Source: SFEL01 sp963640685 (GTDB lineage Bacteria > Bacillota > Clostridia > Christensenellales > CAG-138). From it: a DNA stretch of 29,513 nucleotides. Below, piece by piece: positions 22,325 to 29,513 of this stretch (its first letter is position 1; each line of letters starts with the position of its first letter). A program made the position numbers and the translations under genes. The notes under the pieces were generated by a model. The model did no database searches. It was not told where the DNA came from and saw only the letters and a list, made by a program, of their open reading frames with translations. Where the stretch lies: positions 1-29,513 of the forward strand of contig CAVIAA010000026.1 in the NCBI GenBank assembly GCA_963640685.1, in the 5' to 3' direction.

Positions 22325-23992
22325 ATGAACAACGACAACGAACACCACCGAGTGCTGATGGCGGCAATGCTGCTTTTCTCTCTGGCCATGATGGCCGCAG
22401 GCATGCTCTGCGAGGACATACGCGGGCTGCCGGAAAGACTTATAAAAATATATACGGCACCTGCACCGCTGGTTACCGACTACACGGCGGTCGGCGGGCT
22501 GTCCGGCGCGCTGTTCAACTCCGGCAGTATGGGGCTCTGCACATATCTTCTGTACAAGGCCACCCGCTTCCGCGCCTCTGGCGGCGCACTGGGAGCGTAC
22601 TTCATGTCGGTCGGCCTCGGCTTTTTTGGCAAAACGCCGCTTACCCTCGCCCCCTTCGTGCTGGGCGGGTATCTTTACGCGCTCTGCAAAAACGAGCCTT
22701 ACAGCAGGATAGTTCAGTATCCGATTCAGGCGGCGGCGCTTTCGCCGGTCGTGTCGGTGCTGGCGTTTGACGGCGGCTTCAGCGCCGGCGGTGCTGCGGT
22801 CGGCATAGGCTTTGCTATCCTGACCGGCTTTATAATAACCCCGGTCGCCCAGCACACAAAGACCATGCACCGCGGCTTTGACCTGTATAACGTCGGCCTC
22901 GCCGCGGGGCTGATAGGCATAATATTCTATTCGATATACAAAACTGCGGTGCCGGAGGCGGAGCCGGTCAGCCTTTACCAACAGGGGGAGAGCCACGGGC
23001 TGTTCTTTTCGCTGCTGTTTGTCGGGCTGCTCGGTGCGGTGACGGTCGCGGGTTACATGCTTTCCGGCAGGAGCTTTCAGCCGTTTTTGCGGCTGCGGGC
23101 GCACACCGGCATAAACATCGACTTTGCGCCGGAGTACGGCGCGGGCGCGGTGCTGGTGAACCTCGGCCTCGTCGGGCTGATGATGCTGTGCTACATGCTG
23201 CTCATAGGCGCACCCATGAACGGCGCAACGGCGGGCGCGCTGATATGCGTGCTGTGCTGGACGGGGAACGGCGCAAACACCCGCAACGTGCTGCCGGTGC
23301 TGGTGGGATACTGGATTTATTCCATAATAACCGAAAACAGCCTGAGCACCCAGGCGCTCTGCATCGCCGTTTGCTACGGAACCGGGCTTGCGCCGGTCAG
23401 CGGGGTATACGGCGGGATATTCGGCATTATCGCGGGAATGCTGCATGCCTTTGTAGCGGGGTCGGTGATATCGCTGCACGGCGGCTTTAACCTGTATAAC
23501 GGCGGCTTTTCCGCAGGGCTTACGGCAATGGTGCTGCTGCCGGTGCTGCACAACCTCGTTGGGCGCGAATACACCGACAACGCGGCGGAAAAGCACCCCG
23601 GCCTTGTAGTGGAGCTTGCGGGTGACGCAGTGAAGCTTGCGGAGGGGGCGGCGCACCTCATCGAGGGGAGCGGGGAGATAGTTCACGAGCCGCCTGAGAG
23701 CCACCGCGAGAGCAAGACGCAGCATACCTTCCTTTCGATAAGAAACCTGCTGGTGCTCATAGCGGGGGTGCTGTTCCTGCTTTCCGCCGTTCAGCTGGAG
23801 CCGGTTCACAGCTACACCAACAGCCTGAAGTTCGCGGCGTATATAATTGGCGCGGGGGCATACGGCGCGGAGGTCATAGTGCTTACCAACGGCATGCGGC
23901 ACAACCCCGGGCTAAAGGAGATGTTCATGCCGTATATGTTCGGCGTGCTGTATGTGCTGCTCGGGTTCAGCTACCTGCTGAGCAGCCACTGA
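22325..23992 (+). CDS. DUF1576-like polytopic membrane protein
   Basis: A 555-residue integral membrane protein with about twelve or more hydrophobic helices, which I place in DUF1576, a clostridial family of unknown function. The two halves are homologous: GFDLYNVGLAAGL (184-196) corresponds to GFNLYNGGFSAGL (387-399), and each is preceded by matching helices and glycine-rich loops, so the protein arose by duplication, as many transporters did. A charged cytoplasmic stretch (about residues 415-470, with many Glu and His) and an extra C-terminal module of three helices (about 475-552) follow; this extension seems beyond the usual length of the family. ATG 22325 has GGAGG. A transport role is suggested only by the architecture. 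Confidence 0.82.
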   Translation: MNNDNEHHRVLMAAMLLFSLAMMAAGMLCEDIRGLPERLIKIYTAPAPLVTDYTAVGGLSGALFNSGSMGLCTYLLYKATRFRASGGALGAYFMSVGLGFFGKTPLTLAPFVLGGYLYALCKNEPYSRIVQYPIQAAALSPVVSVLAFDGGFSAGGAAVGIGFAILTGFIITPVAQHTKTMHRGFDLYNVGLAAGLIGIIFYSIYKTAVPEAEPVSLYQQGESHGLFFSLLFVGLLGAVTVAGYMLSGRSFQPFLRLRAHTGINIDFAPEYGAGAVLVNLGLVGLMMLCYMLLIGAPMNGATAGALICVLCWTGNGANTRNVLPVLVGYWIYSIITENSLSTQALCIAVCYGTGLAPVSGVYGGIFGIIAGMLHAFVAGSVISLHGGFNLYNGGFSAGLTAMVLLPVLHNLVGREYTDNAAEKHPGLVVELAGDAVKLAEGAAHLIEGSGEIVHEPPESHRESKTQHTFLSIRNLLVLIAGVLFLLSAVQLEPVHSYTNSLKFAAYIIGAGAYGAEVIVLTNGMRHNPGLKEMFMPYMFGVLYVLLGFSYLLSSH

Positions 23993-24013
23993 TAAAGCAA
24001 ACAAAGATAAAAT

Positions 24014-24042
24014 AAAAAAGGGACGGCGTGAGCCGTCCCTTT
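24014..24042. terminator. convergent terminator
   Basis: AAAGGGACGGC (24017-24027) pairs with GCCGTCCCTTT (24032-24042) around loop GTGA. The T run is much better on the minus strand, for the CofE-like gene. Confidence 0.8.
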
Positions 24043-24053
24043 GGTGTGCTTAT

Positions 24054-25232
24054 TTAATCGGCGTAGTTTTCAAAGTAGCCCTGAACCAGAACTATCGGGG
24101 TGCCCTTGTCGCCGGAGCCGGAGGTCAGGTCGCAGAGCGAGCCTAAGAGGTCGGTGAGCCGCCTCGGCGTAGTTCCCTGAGTGGCCATACTGCCCTTGAG
24201 GTCGGCGTCCTTTTTGCGTATCGCATTTTCTATCGCGGCGCGGAGCTCGTCCCCCTTGAGCGTTGCAAAGTCGTTATCCGCAAGGTACTTGAGCTTGAGC
24301 TCGTTTGGCAGGCCGTTCAGCCCCTCGGTGTAGCCCGGGGAAACCACAGGGTCCGCAAGCTCCCATATCTTGCCGACGGGATCCTTGAATGCGCCGTCGC
24401 CGTATACCATGGCTTCGATGCACTTGCCGGTCTCGGCAGTCATTCTTGCGCTTATCGCCTCCGCGACCTCCTGCGCGTTGTTCGGGAACAGCTTAACGAC
24501 CCCCTCGGTAGCCTTGTTTGAGCCGAGCAGGCCGTATTTTTCGTTGCAGCCGCTGCCGTTCACGGGGGCGTTGAGTATATCGCAGAGGGTCAGGCATACC
24601 GAAGCGCCGGCCTTTTTGATGCGGCGCTGTGTGCGCAGGCGGGTGTGGGTATCGCAGCAGAGCACCTTGTCTGCGTAGGCGAGTATCGCCTCGGGGCGGT
24701 TGGCGAGTATTATCTCCGCCTCGGCGCCCTCCTCTTCAATGAGCTTGGCGTAGTAGCTTATGTAGTCCACGCCGGTAAAGGGGTGCAGCGGGGTGCCGAA
24801 GTGACGGCGGAAATCCTCGACCGTCAGCACGTCCTTGTACGGGTCTATGCCGCTGTCGTCCAACGCATCAACGTCAACGAGGTGGTTGCCGACCTCATCC
24901 GAGGGGTAGCCGAGCTGAAGAACGACCTTCTTTGCGCCGCGGGCGATGCCGCGCAGGCAGATTGCAAACCTGTTTCGGCTGAGAATCGGGAACACGAGGC
25001 CGACGGTTTCGCCGCCCAGCTTGCTTTTAACATCCTCGGCGATGGCATCTACCGTGGCATAGTTGCCGGCGGCGCGGGCTACGACCGCCTCGGTCACCGC
25101 AACGACATCTTTATCCTTAAACGAGAAGCCCTGCTCCCTTGAGGCGCTCATCACGCAGTCGCACACTATCGATACTATGTCGTCCCCCTCGCGAATTATC
25201 GGGGCCTTTATGCCGCGGGAAATGGTAGCCAT
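24054..25232 (-). CDS. coenzyme F420-0:L-glutamate ligase (CofE)-like protein
   Basis: A 392-residue member of the F420 ligase family (PF01996). The N-terminal GDDIVSIVCDCV, the DVVAVTEAVVARAAGNY strand-loop with the conserved TEAVVAR motif, and the FPILSRNRFA segment match the GTP/substrate-binding core; the FKDPVGKIWELADP segment lies in the second half. Genuine CofE adds glutamates to the F420 tail and is about 250 residues; this long form is common in anaerobic Firmicutes with no F420 pathway, where the acceptor is unknown. No other F420 gene is in the window. AGGAGG lies 8 bases before the ATG. It is a single-gene unit, with a terminator downstream. Confidence 0.85.
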   Translation of the reverse strand: MATISRGIKAPIIREGDDIVSIVCDCVMSASREQGFSFKDKDVVAVTEAVVARAAGNYATVDAIAEDVKSKLGGETVGLVFPILSRNRFAICLRGIARGAKKVVLQLGYPSDEVGNHLVDVDALDDSGIDPYKDVLTVEDFRRHFGTPLHPFTGVDYISYYAKLIEEEGAEAEIILANRPEAILAYADKVLCCDTHTRLRTQRRIKKAGASVCLTLCDILNAPVNGSGCNEKYGLLGSNKATEGVVKLFPNNAQEVAEAISARMTAETGKCIEAMVYGDGAFKDPVGKIWELADPVVSPGYTEGLNGLPNELKLKYLADNDFATLKGDELRAAIENAIRKKDADLKGSMATQGTTPRRLTDLLGSLCDLTSGSGDKGTPIVLVQGYFENYAD

Positions 25233-25424
25233 GTATATATCCTCCTGAAAATTGTTTTAAGCACGAATGCACCTATATATTAGCATACCCCGCGGCGGGG
25301 CGGGTAATACCGTTTGCTTGGGTTGATATAAGCTGCGCTTTGATTTGACAAAGCATATATAACCAAATATAAGTATAAAAAGCCGCAACTTTGTAAACAA
25401 ATACAGATAATGCAGGGCTTTCCA

Positions 25425-25453
25425 TTGAAAAAACCGCCGCAAGCATATAAAAT
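25425..25453 (+). promoter_or_regulatory. promoter of the NlpC/P60 gene
   Basis: TTGAAA (25425-25430), 17 bases, TAAAAT (25448-25453), about 33 bases upstream of the ATG; GGGAGG ribosome site. Confidence 0.6.
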
Positions 25454-25486
25454 AAGCTCTATATAAAGCAAAAGCAGGGAGGCGCC

Positions 25487-26680
25487 ATGCCGGATAATAT
25501 ATTTGATAAAATACGAAGAAAGCTGAAAAAGACAAAGCGCGGGGCTAAGCTCGTAAAGCCGCAGAAGGGTCCCTCCGCATGGGAGAGACTGCTGGAGGCG
25601 CCGGCAAAGACCAAGCTGATAGCCGTGAGCGGCACGGCGCTGGTGCTGGCCGGGGCGACAGTTGCAACTGTGTTCGGCGTAAAGGGCTGCTCAAGCGAGG
25701 CGGAGCCAAAGATGGTATCCGCCGCGGGCGAGGGCACCGGGCCGGTCAGCATACTGCACGTTGAGCCGACGCCGACGCCATCGCCGACCCCTACGCCCTC
25801 GCCCACGCCCGAGCCCATACTGCACAGGGGCATAACCAGCGATAAGGTCGTCGAGGTTCAGGAGCGGCTGATGGAGCTGGGCTATATGGATTCCGATGTT
25901 CCGACGGACTACTTTGGCTCCGCAACGGAGCACGGCGTTGAGCTCTTCCAGCGTCAGGTGAACTTTACCGAGAGCCTCGGTGTAACGCTGGATATAGACG
26001 GCTGGGCGGGCGAGCAGACGCTTTCCATACTCATGAGCAGCAGCGCGCCGAAGTACGTCGTAAAAGAGGGAATGCAGGGCGACGACGTCACCCAGATGCA
26101 GAAGCAGCTGGTCGATATGGGGTACATGAAAAAGACCACCGGCTACTACGGCGACGAGACAAAGGCCGCGATGAAGGACTTTCAGGGCAGAAACGGTCTT
26201 GCGGTGGACGGGCTTGCGGGGGAGAACACTTACGAGGTGCTGTACTCGCCCAACGCAAAGGAGAGCCCGAACAAGGCAGCCCAGAAGCGCACCAAGGCGA
26301 ACATAACCAAGATGATAGAGGTTGCGAAGAGCAAGCTCGGCTGCAAGTACATACTCGGCAACACCGGGCCCAGCAGCTTTGACTGCAGCGGACTGGTATA
26401 CTACTGCCTGAAGCAGGCGGGCAGCAACCGGCGCAGGCTTACCGCGGCGGGCTACTCTCAGGTTTCGGACTGGGAGAAGATAACCGACATAAACAAGCTG
26501 AAGAAGGGCGACCTCATCTGCTTTTACAGCGACAACTACTCAAAGGTCGGCCATATCGGCATAATCGTATCCTCCAGCCAGATGATCGACGCATCCAGCG
26601 CAAACGGCAAGGTGGTTCGAAGAGACTTCAAGACCACATACTGGAAAAAGCACTTCTACTGCGGCAGGCGGCCGTGGTAA
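25487..26680 (+). CDS. membrane-anchored NlpC/P60 peptidoglycan endopeptidase with two PG-binding domains
   Basis: A 397-residue cell-wall hydrolase. A 40-residue basic cytoplasmic start is followed by one membrane helix (about 43-64) and CSS, then a Pro/Thr/Ser linker (93-110). Two peptidoglycan-binding domains (PG_binding_1) occupy about 115-185 and 190-255, with VVEVQERLMELGYM and VTQMQKQLVDMGYM as their repeated openings. The C-terminal NlpC/P60 domain (about 272-397) has the catalytic Cys300 in SSFDCSGL and His356 in VGHIGII; the third polar residue is Asp in MIDASS, where His is common. Such enzymes cut the D-Glu to diamino-acid bond of stem peptides in growth or sporulation. The long cytoplasmic N-terminus is unusual. 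Confidence 0.93.
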   Translation: MPDNIFDKIRRKLKKTKRGAKLVKPQKGPSAWERLLEAPAKTKLIAVSGTALVLAGATVATVFGVKGCSSEAEPKMVSAAGEGTGPVSILHVEPTPTPSPTPTPSPTPEPILHRGITSDKVVEVQERLMELGYMDSDVPTDYFGSATEHGVELFQRQVNFTESLGVTLDIDGWAGEQTLSILMSSSAPKYVVKEGMQGDDVTQMQKQLVDMGYMKKTTGYYGDETKAAMKDFQGRNGLAVDGLAGENTYEVLYSPNAKESPNKAAQKRTKANITKMIEVAKSKLGCKYILGNTGPSSFDCSGLVYYCLKQAGSNRRRLTAAGYSQVSDWEKITDINKLKKGDLICFYSDNYSKVGHIGIIVSSSQMIDASSANGKVVRRDFKTTYWKKHFYCGRRPW

Positions 26681-26691
26681 CGCAGGGCTGA

Positions 26692-26722
26692 TAAAAAAAG
26701 AACGGCGATGAGCCGTTCTTTT
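26692..26722. terminator. bidirectional terminator
   Basis: AAAAGAACGGC (26696-26706) pairs with GCCGTTCTTTT (26712-26722). It separates the NlpC/P60 gene from the convergent xpt gene; A and T tracts on both sides allow action both ways. Confidence 0.85.
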
Positions 26723-26735
26723 GCTTTTATTAAAT

Positions 26736-27320
26736 TTAAGCCTCCTGGCCGTCGCGGAAGACTATGCCGTTTTCATCCGCGCTTTCGATTATCGCAAGGG
26801 AATACAGCGGTATGCCCGCCTCGCGCAGCTTTTTTCCGCCGGGCTGGAAGCCCTTTTCCACCGCAACGCCCATGCCTACGAGCTCCGCGCCCGCGCTGCT
26901 GACTATTTCGCAAAGGCCGCGCAGCGCCTCGCCGTTTGCGAGGAAGTCGTCGATTATCAGCACCCTGTCGGTGGGCTTAAGCCACTCAGAGGATACCATA
27001 AGCGTGACCTTTTTCTTATAGGTGTATGAATATATGTCGCTCTTTATTATTCCGCCCTCGATATTGTCGCTCTTTGCCTTTTTGGCGTAGATGAGCGGGA
27101 GACCGTAGCGATAGGCGCACATTGTGGCCAGGGCTATTCCGCTCGCCTCTGCCGTGAGCACGACGGTTGCGCGGGAAACGTCAAAGTGCTTTTCAAATTC
27201 CTTGGCCATCTCGGCCATGAGCAGCGTGTCCACCCTGTGGTTGAGAAAGCCGTCTACCTTGATTATGTTGCCGGGCAGCACCTTGCCTTCCTTGCGTATC
27301 CGTTCCTTCAGAAGCTCCAT
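26736..27320 (-). CDS. xpt: xanthine phosphoribosyltransferase
   Basis: A 194-residue cytosolic purine-salvage enzyme: xanthine + PRPP gives XMP and pyrophosphate. The PRPP loop VLIIDDFLANGEAL is at residues 120-133, the family opening LLKERIRKEGKVLPGNIIKVDGFLNH is present, as is AEASGIALA (57-65). The length is normal. The ATG is preceded by GGAGGAT, slightly distant. Unlike xpt of Bacillus, whose purine riboswitch lies in the leader, no purine aptamer is recognisable here; a promoter (27419-27447) and a perfect 8-bp hairpin (27363-27382) are. No xanthine permease is adjacent. Confidence 0.95.
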   Translation of the reverse strand: MELLKERIRKEGKVLPGNIIKVDGFLNHRVDTLLMAEMAKEFEKHFDVSRATVVLTAEASGIALATMCAYRYGLPLIYAKKAKSDNIEGGIIKSDIYSYTYKKKVTLMVSSEWLKPTDRVLIIDDFLANGEALRGLCEIVSSAGAELVGMGVAVEKGFQPGGKKLREAGIPLYSLAIIESADENGIVFRDGQEA

Positions 27321-27362
27321 GTCGAATACCTATCCTCCAAACAGTAAAATTATATATATTTA

Positions 27363-27382
27363 CGGCTGTGTGCTCACAGCCG
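27363..27382 (-). promoter_or_regulatory. hairpin in the xpt leader
   Basis: CGGCTGTG (27363-27370) and CACAGCCG (27375-27382) form a perfect 8-bp stem with loop TGCT. No T run follows in the minus direction, so it is not a terminator. It could be an operator or an mRNA stabilising structure. Confidence 0.5.
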
Positions 27383-27418
27383 CATTTGACCCATGCATGT
27401 AAACTTGTAATTTATGCT

Positions 27419-27447
27419 ATTATCGCCTTTTTCCGCGGCTTATTCAA
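27419..27447 (-). promoter_or_regulatory. promoter of xpt
   Basis: On the minus strand TTGAAT (27442-27447), 17 bases, GATAAT (27419-27424), giving a leader of about 90 bases. Confidence 0.5.
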
Positions 27448-27494
27448 GCCCCCAAAAAATATATTTTATTACATAAGTTAAACTGAAAATTTAT

Positions 27495-27523
27495 TAGGCA
27501 AAACGGCGGTTTTATCTTATAAT
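27495..27523 (+). promoter_or_regulatory. promoter of the phosphohexomutase gene
   Basis: TAGGCA (27495-27500), 17 bases, TATAAT (27518-27523); the -35 is a 4/6 match, the -10 perfect. Confidence 0.55.
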
Positions 27524-27568
27524 GGTAGCAAAGCAACGGCGATATGACTTAAAGAAGGGAGCACATAT

Positions 27569-29299
27569 ATGGGCTATAAGGAGAATTACCTCCGCTGGCT
27601 CGGCGAGGAAGAGCTTGACGAGGGGCTGCACAGCGAGCTTTTGGCCATTGAAAACGACCCGAAGGAGCAGGAGGAGCGGTTTTATACCGAGCTGGAGTTC
27701 GGAACGGCGGGGCTGCGCGGCATAATCGGCGCCGGGACAAACAGAATGAACATATACGTCGTACGGCGGGCTACAAAGGGGCTTGCGGACTACATAAAGA
27801 CGTTTCCAAACGGGGCGGAGCGCGGCGTTGCGATAGCTTACGATTCAAGGCATATGTCTGACGTATTCGCGAGGGAGACGGCGCTGGTGCTGGCCGAGAA
27901 CGGCATTAAGGCGTATCTTTATAAAACGCTGCACTCGGTTCCGCAGCTTTCCTTTACGGTGCTGCACCTGAACTGCATCGCAGGCGTGGTCATAACCGCG
28001 AGCCACAACCCGCCGGAATACAACGGCTATAAGGTATACTGGCAGCACGGCGGGCAGGCGGGGCCGGAGCAGGCATCGGAGATACTAAAATACATCCGCC
28101 GGGCGGATTACTTCGCAGTGAAGCCCATGCAGGAGGCCGAGGCGCTGCAAAGGGGGCTGCTCAGCATGATAGGCAGCGAGGTGGACGAGGAATACTACAA
28201 GGCGACGATGTCGCTTTGCCTTGCGCCGGAGGAGACGAAAAGGCGCGGCGGAGAAATGAAGATTGTATACACGCCGCTGCACGGCTCCGGCAACGTTCCG
28301 GTTCGGGAGATACTGAGCCGAATAGGGCTTAAGAACGTTGCGGTAGTCAAGGAGCAGGAGCAGCCGGACGGCGGCTTCCCGACCGTTAAGGCGCCGAACC
28401 CGGAGGATCCGAGCGCATTTACGCTGGCCTTTGACCTTGCAAACAGGACCGGCGCGAACCTCGTTATCGGCACCGACCCGGATTCCGACAGGCTGGGCGC
28501 CGCAGTGCGCAGGCGGGACGGGAAATTTCAGGTGCTGACCGGCAACCAGATAGGCAGTATACTGATACATTACATACTTTCAGCCAGAAAGCAGCGCGGA
28601 ACGCTGCCGGAAAACGGGCTGGTCGTCCGCTCCGTCGTCAGCACCAGAATGGCGGATGCGATATGCGCCCGCTTCAACACCGAGCTGCGCGAGGTGCTTA
28701 CCGGCTTCAGGTTCATATCCGAGCAGATAGCCGAGTGCCTTGAGACCGGCGAGCATACCTTCATATTCGGCTTTGAGGAGAGCTACGGCTTTCTTTCCGG
28801 CTGCTATTCGAGGGACAAGGACGCGATATGCGCCGCAATGCTGCTCTGCGAGGCGGCAACGGTATACGCCGGGCAGGGCAGGAGCCTCTACGACGTATTG
28901 CAGGAGATGTATGAGGAATACGGCTATTACGGCGAGGCGGTCAAGTCGTATACCCTCAAGGGCAAGGAGGGGCTGGAAAAGATCGCCGGCGCGATGAGGG
29001 CGCTTCGGGCGGAAAGGATATGGGATTTCGGCGGCGTTGCCGTTAAAAAGGCGGAGGATATGCAGACCGGCGTCGTCAGCTTTCCCTGCGGCTGCGAGGA
29101 AAAATGCCCGCTGCCCGGCTCAAACGTGCTCAGGTATTATTTTGAAAACGAGGGCTGGCTCTGCGTTCGCCCGTCCGGCACCGAGCCCAAGCTGAAGCTG
29201 TACATCGGCGCAAAGGGCAGCAGCGCAGAGGAACTGCGCGCCGAGCTGGAAAAGCTCATGGCGGCGGCAGATGGAATGATATCCGCGCTGCTAAAGTAG
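27569..29299 (+). CDS. phospho-sugar mutase (phosphoglucomutase/phosphomannomutase family)
   Basis: A 576-residue alpha-D-phosphohexomutase, which interconverts glucose or mannose 1- and 6-phosphates through a phosphoserine enzyme. The four active-site loops are all present: the catalytic Ser145 in TASHNPPEYNGYK, the Mg-binding GTDPDSDRLG (301-310), the sugar-binding GFEESYGF (401-408), and the phosphate-binding RPSGTEPKLKLY near the C-terminus. The N-terminal EFGTAGLRGIIGAGTNRMN is the family opening. Length fits the long bacterial PGM2-like group. GAAGGGAG precedes the ATG by about 8 bases. It stands alone, with its own promoter and terminator. Glucose against mannose specificity cannot be decided from sequence; the long form favours glucose or pentose phosphates. 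Confidence 0.95.
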   Translation: MGYKENYLRWLGEEELDEGLHSELLAIENDPKEQEERFYTELEFGTAGLRGIIGAGTNRMNIYVVRRATKGLADYIKTFPNGAERGVAIAYDSRHMSDVFARETALVLAENGIKAYLYKTLHSVPQLSFTVLHLNCIAGVVITASHNPPEYNGYKVYWQHGGQAGPEQASEILKYIRRADYFAVKPMQEAEALQRGLLSMIGSEVDEEYYKATMSLCLAPEETKRRGGEMKIVYTPLHGSGNVPVREILSRIGLKNVAVVKEQEQPDGGFPTVKAPNPEDPSAFTLAFDLANRTGANLVIGTDPDSDRLGAAVRRRDGKFQVLTGNQIGSILIHYILSARKQRGTLPENGLVVRSVVSTRMADAICARFNTELREVLTGFRFISEQIAECLETGEHTFIFGFEESYGFLSGCYSRDKDAICAAMLLCEAATVYAGQGRSLYDVLQEMYEEYGYYGEAVKSYTLKGKEGLEKIAGAMRALRAERIWDFGGVAVKKAEDMQTGVVSFPCGCEEKCPLPGSNVLRYYFENEGWLCVRPSGTEPKLKLYIGAKGSSAEELRAELEKLMAAADGMISALLK

Positions 29300-29334
29300 C
29301 TTGATATACCCCGCTTAAAAATTCTTATGCCGAA

Positions 29335-29368
29335 AAAGCCCGACAAAGCCTCTGTTTTGTCGGGCTTT
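29335..29368 (+). terminator. terminator of the phosphohexomutase gene
   Basis: AAAGCCCGACAAA (29335-29347) pairs perfectly with TTTGTCGGGCTTT (29356-29368), a 13-bp stem; the T tract after it is short. Confidence 0.75.
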
Positions 29369-29402
29369 GGAATTTGCTCTCAAACTTTTTTCAAAAAACC
29401 GG

Positions 29403-29431
29403 TTGACAAAGAGGGAAGGGTTTGGTAATAT
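29403..29431 (+). promoter_or_regulatory. strong promoter, probably of an rRNA operon
   Basis: Consensus TTGACA (29403-29408), 17 bases, TAATAT (29426-29431). No protein start follows in the remaining 80 bases. Confidence 0.7.
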
Positions 29432-29513
29432 AAACAAGCTGTCGCGCAAGACGAAAGGAAACGCGGGGCGCGCACCTTGAAAACTATATAGTGCAAATAG
29501 ACGAAGAAACGCG
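29432..29513 (+). other. probable rRNA operon leader, cut by the window edge
   Basis: The transcribed region contains CCTTGAAAACTATATAG (29475-29491). A TTGAAAACT element of this kind occurs in Firmicutes just upstream of 16S rRNA and in the rRNA spacer, where it takes part in processing and antitermination. No 16S sequence itself is inside the window. Confidence 0.6.

Noticed and set aside
22304..23902. 532-codon open frame on the minus strand over the DUF1576-like gene
   Set aside because: Translation is full of Arg, His and Gln with no hydrophobic core; it mirrors the plus-strand membrane protein, which has promoter, ribosome site and family features.
25760..25820. Repeated Pro-Thr/Pro-Ser coding DNA as a tandem-repeat or CRISPR-like element
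   Set aside because: It encodes a short PT/PS linker within the NlpC/P60 protein; units are two to three codons long with no spacers.
27321..27412. Purine riboswitch in the xpt leader
   Set aside because: The conserved three-way-junction sequences of the purine aptamer are not present; only a simple 8-bp hairpin is seen.

Overview
The window looks like chromosome from an uncultured or poorly known Gram-positive anaerobe of the Clostridia (Oscillospiraceae/Christensenellales-like). The reasons are strong AGGAGG-type ribosome binding sites, sigma-A promoters, many ATA isoleucine codons in a fairly GC-rich sequence, a SpoIIE-like phosphatase, a stand-alone prolyl-tRNA deacylase, a CofE-like protein with no F420 genes in view, and sugar/nucleoside-type ABC importers with a DUF3798-like lipoprotein. 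No species name can be given from the sequence alone.

Layout. 1-90: a possible tail of a gene that runs in from the left, followed by four GTAGCCA repeats (three direct, one inverted). 152-4355 (minus strand): a small acidic protein, oligoendopeptidase F, a USP-like protein, a LOG-family Rossmann protein and a short membrane-anchored SpoIIE-like phosphatase. 4533-8028 (plus): tyrS, a YigZ/IMPACT protein and a large Ig-like surface protein, tightly packed and ending in a bidirectional terminator. 8123-12197: a LysR-type regulator diverging from a catabolic operon made of an isocitrate/isopropylmalate-type dehydrogenase, a CitMHS transporter, an OtnK (DUF1537) kinase and a class II aldolase. 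In this operon the transporter 3' half and the kinase 5' half are missing and the remainders are joined out of frame at about 11,100, which looks like an internal deletion. 12211-13812: a MATE exporter with its own promoter and an unusual leader carrying two successive terminator hairpins.

13885-19506 (minus): a complete ABC import operon (DUF3798-like lipoprotein, double ATPase, two permeases and a small accessory membrane protein) of unknown substrate. 19566-19848 is non-coding and hairpin-rich. 19923-22155: a prolyl-tRNA deacylase diverging from a RimK-like ATP-grasp ligase plus an unknown partner. 22325-23992: a DUF1576-like membrane protein with visible internal duplication. 24054-25232 (minus): a CofE-like ligase. 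25487-26680: a membrane-anchored NlpC/P60 cell-wall hydrolase. 26736-27320 (minus): xanthine phosphoribosyltransferase. 27569-29299: a phosphohexomutase. 29403-29513: a strong promoter and leader that resemble the start of an rRNA operon lying just beyond the right edge.

Most of the window is ordinary core metabolism. The points most worth a second look are the broken four-carbon-acid operon with an atypical dehydrogenase, the tandem-terminator leader of the MATE gene, the DUF3798 ABC operon whose ligand is unknown, the RimK-like ligase with an unrecognised partner, and the repeat cluster at the left edge. No CRISPR array, complete insertion sequence or tRNA gene was seen.
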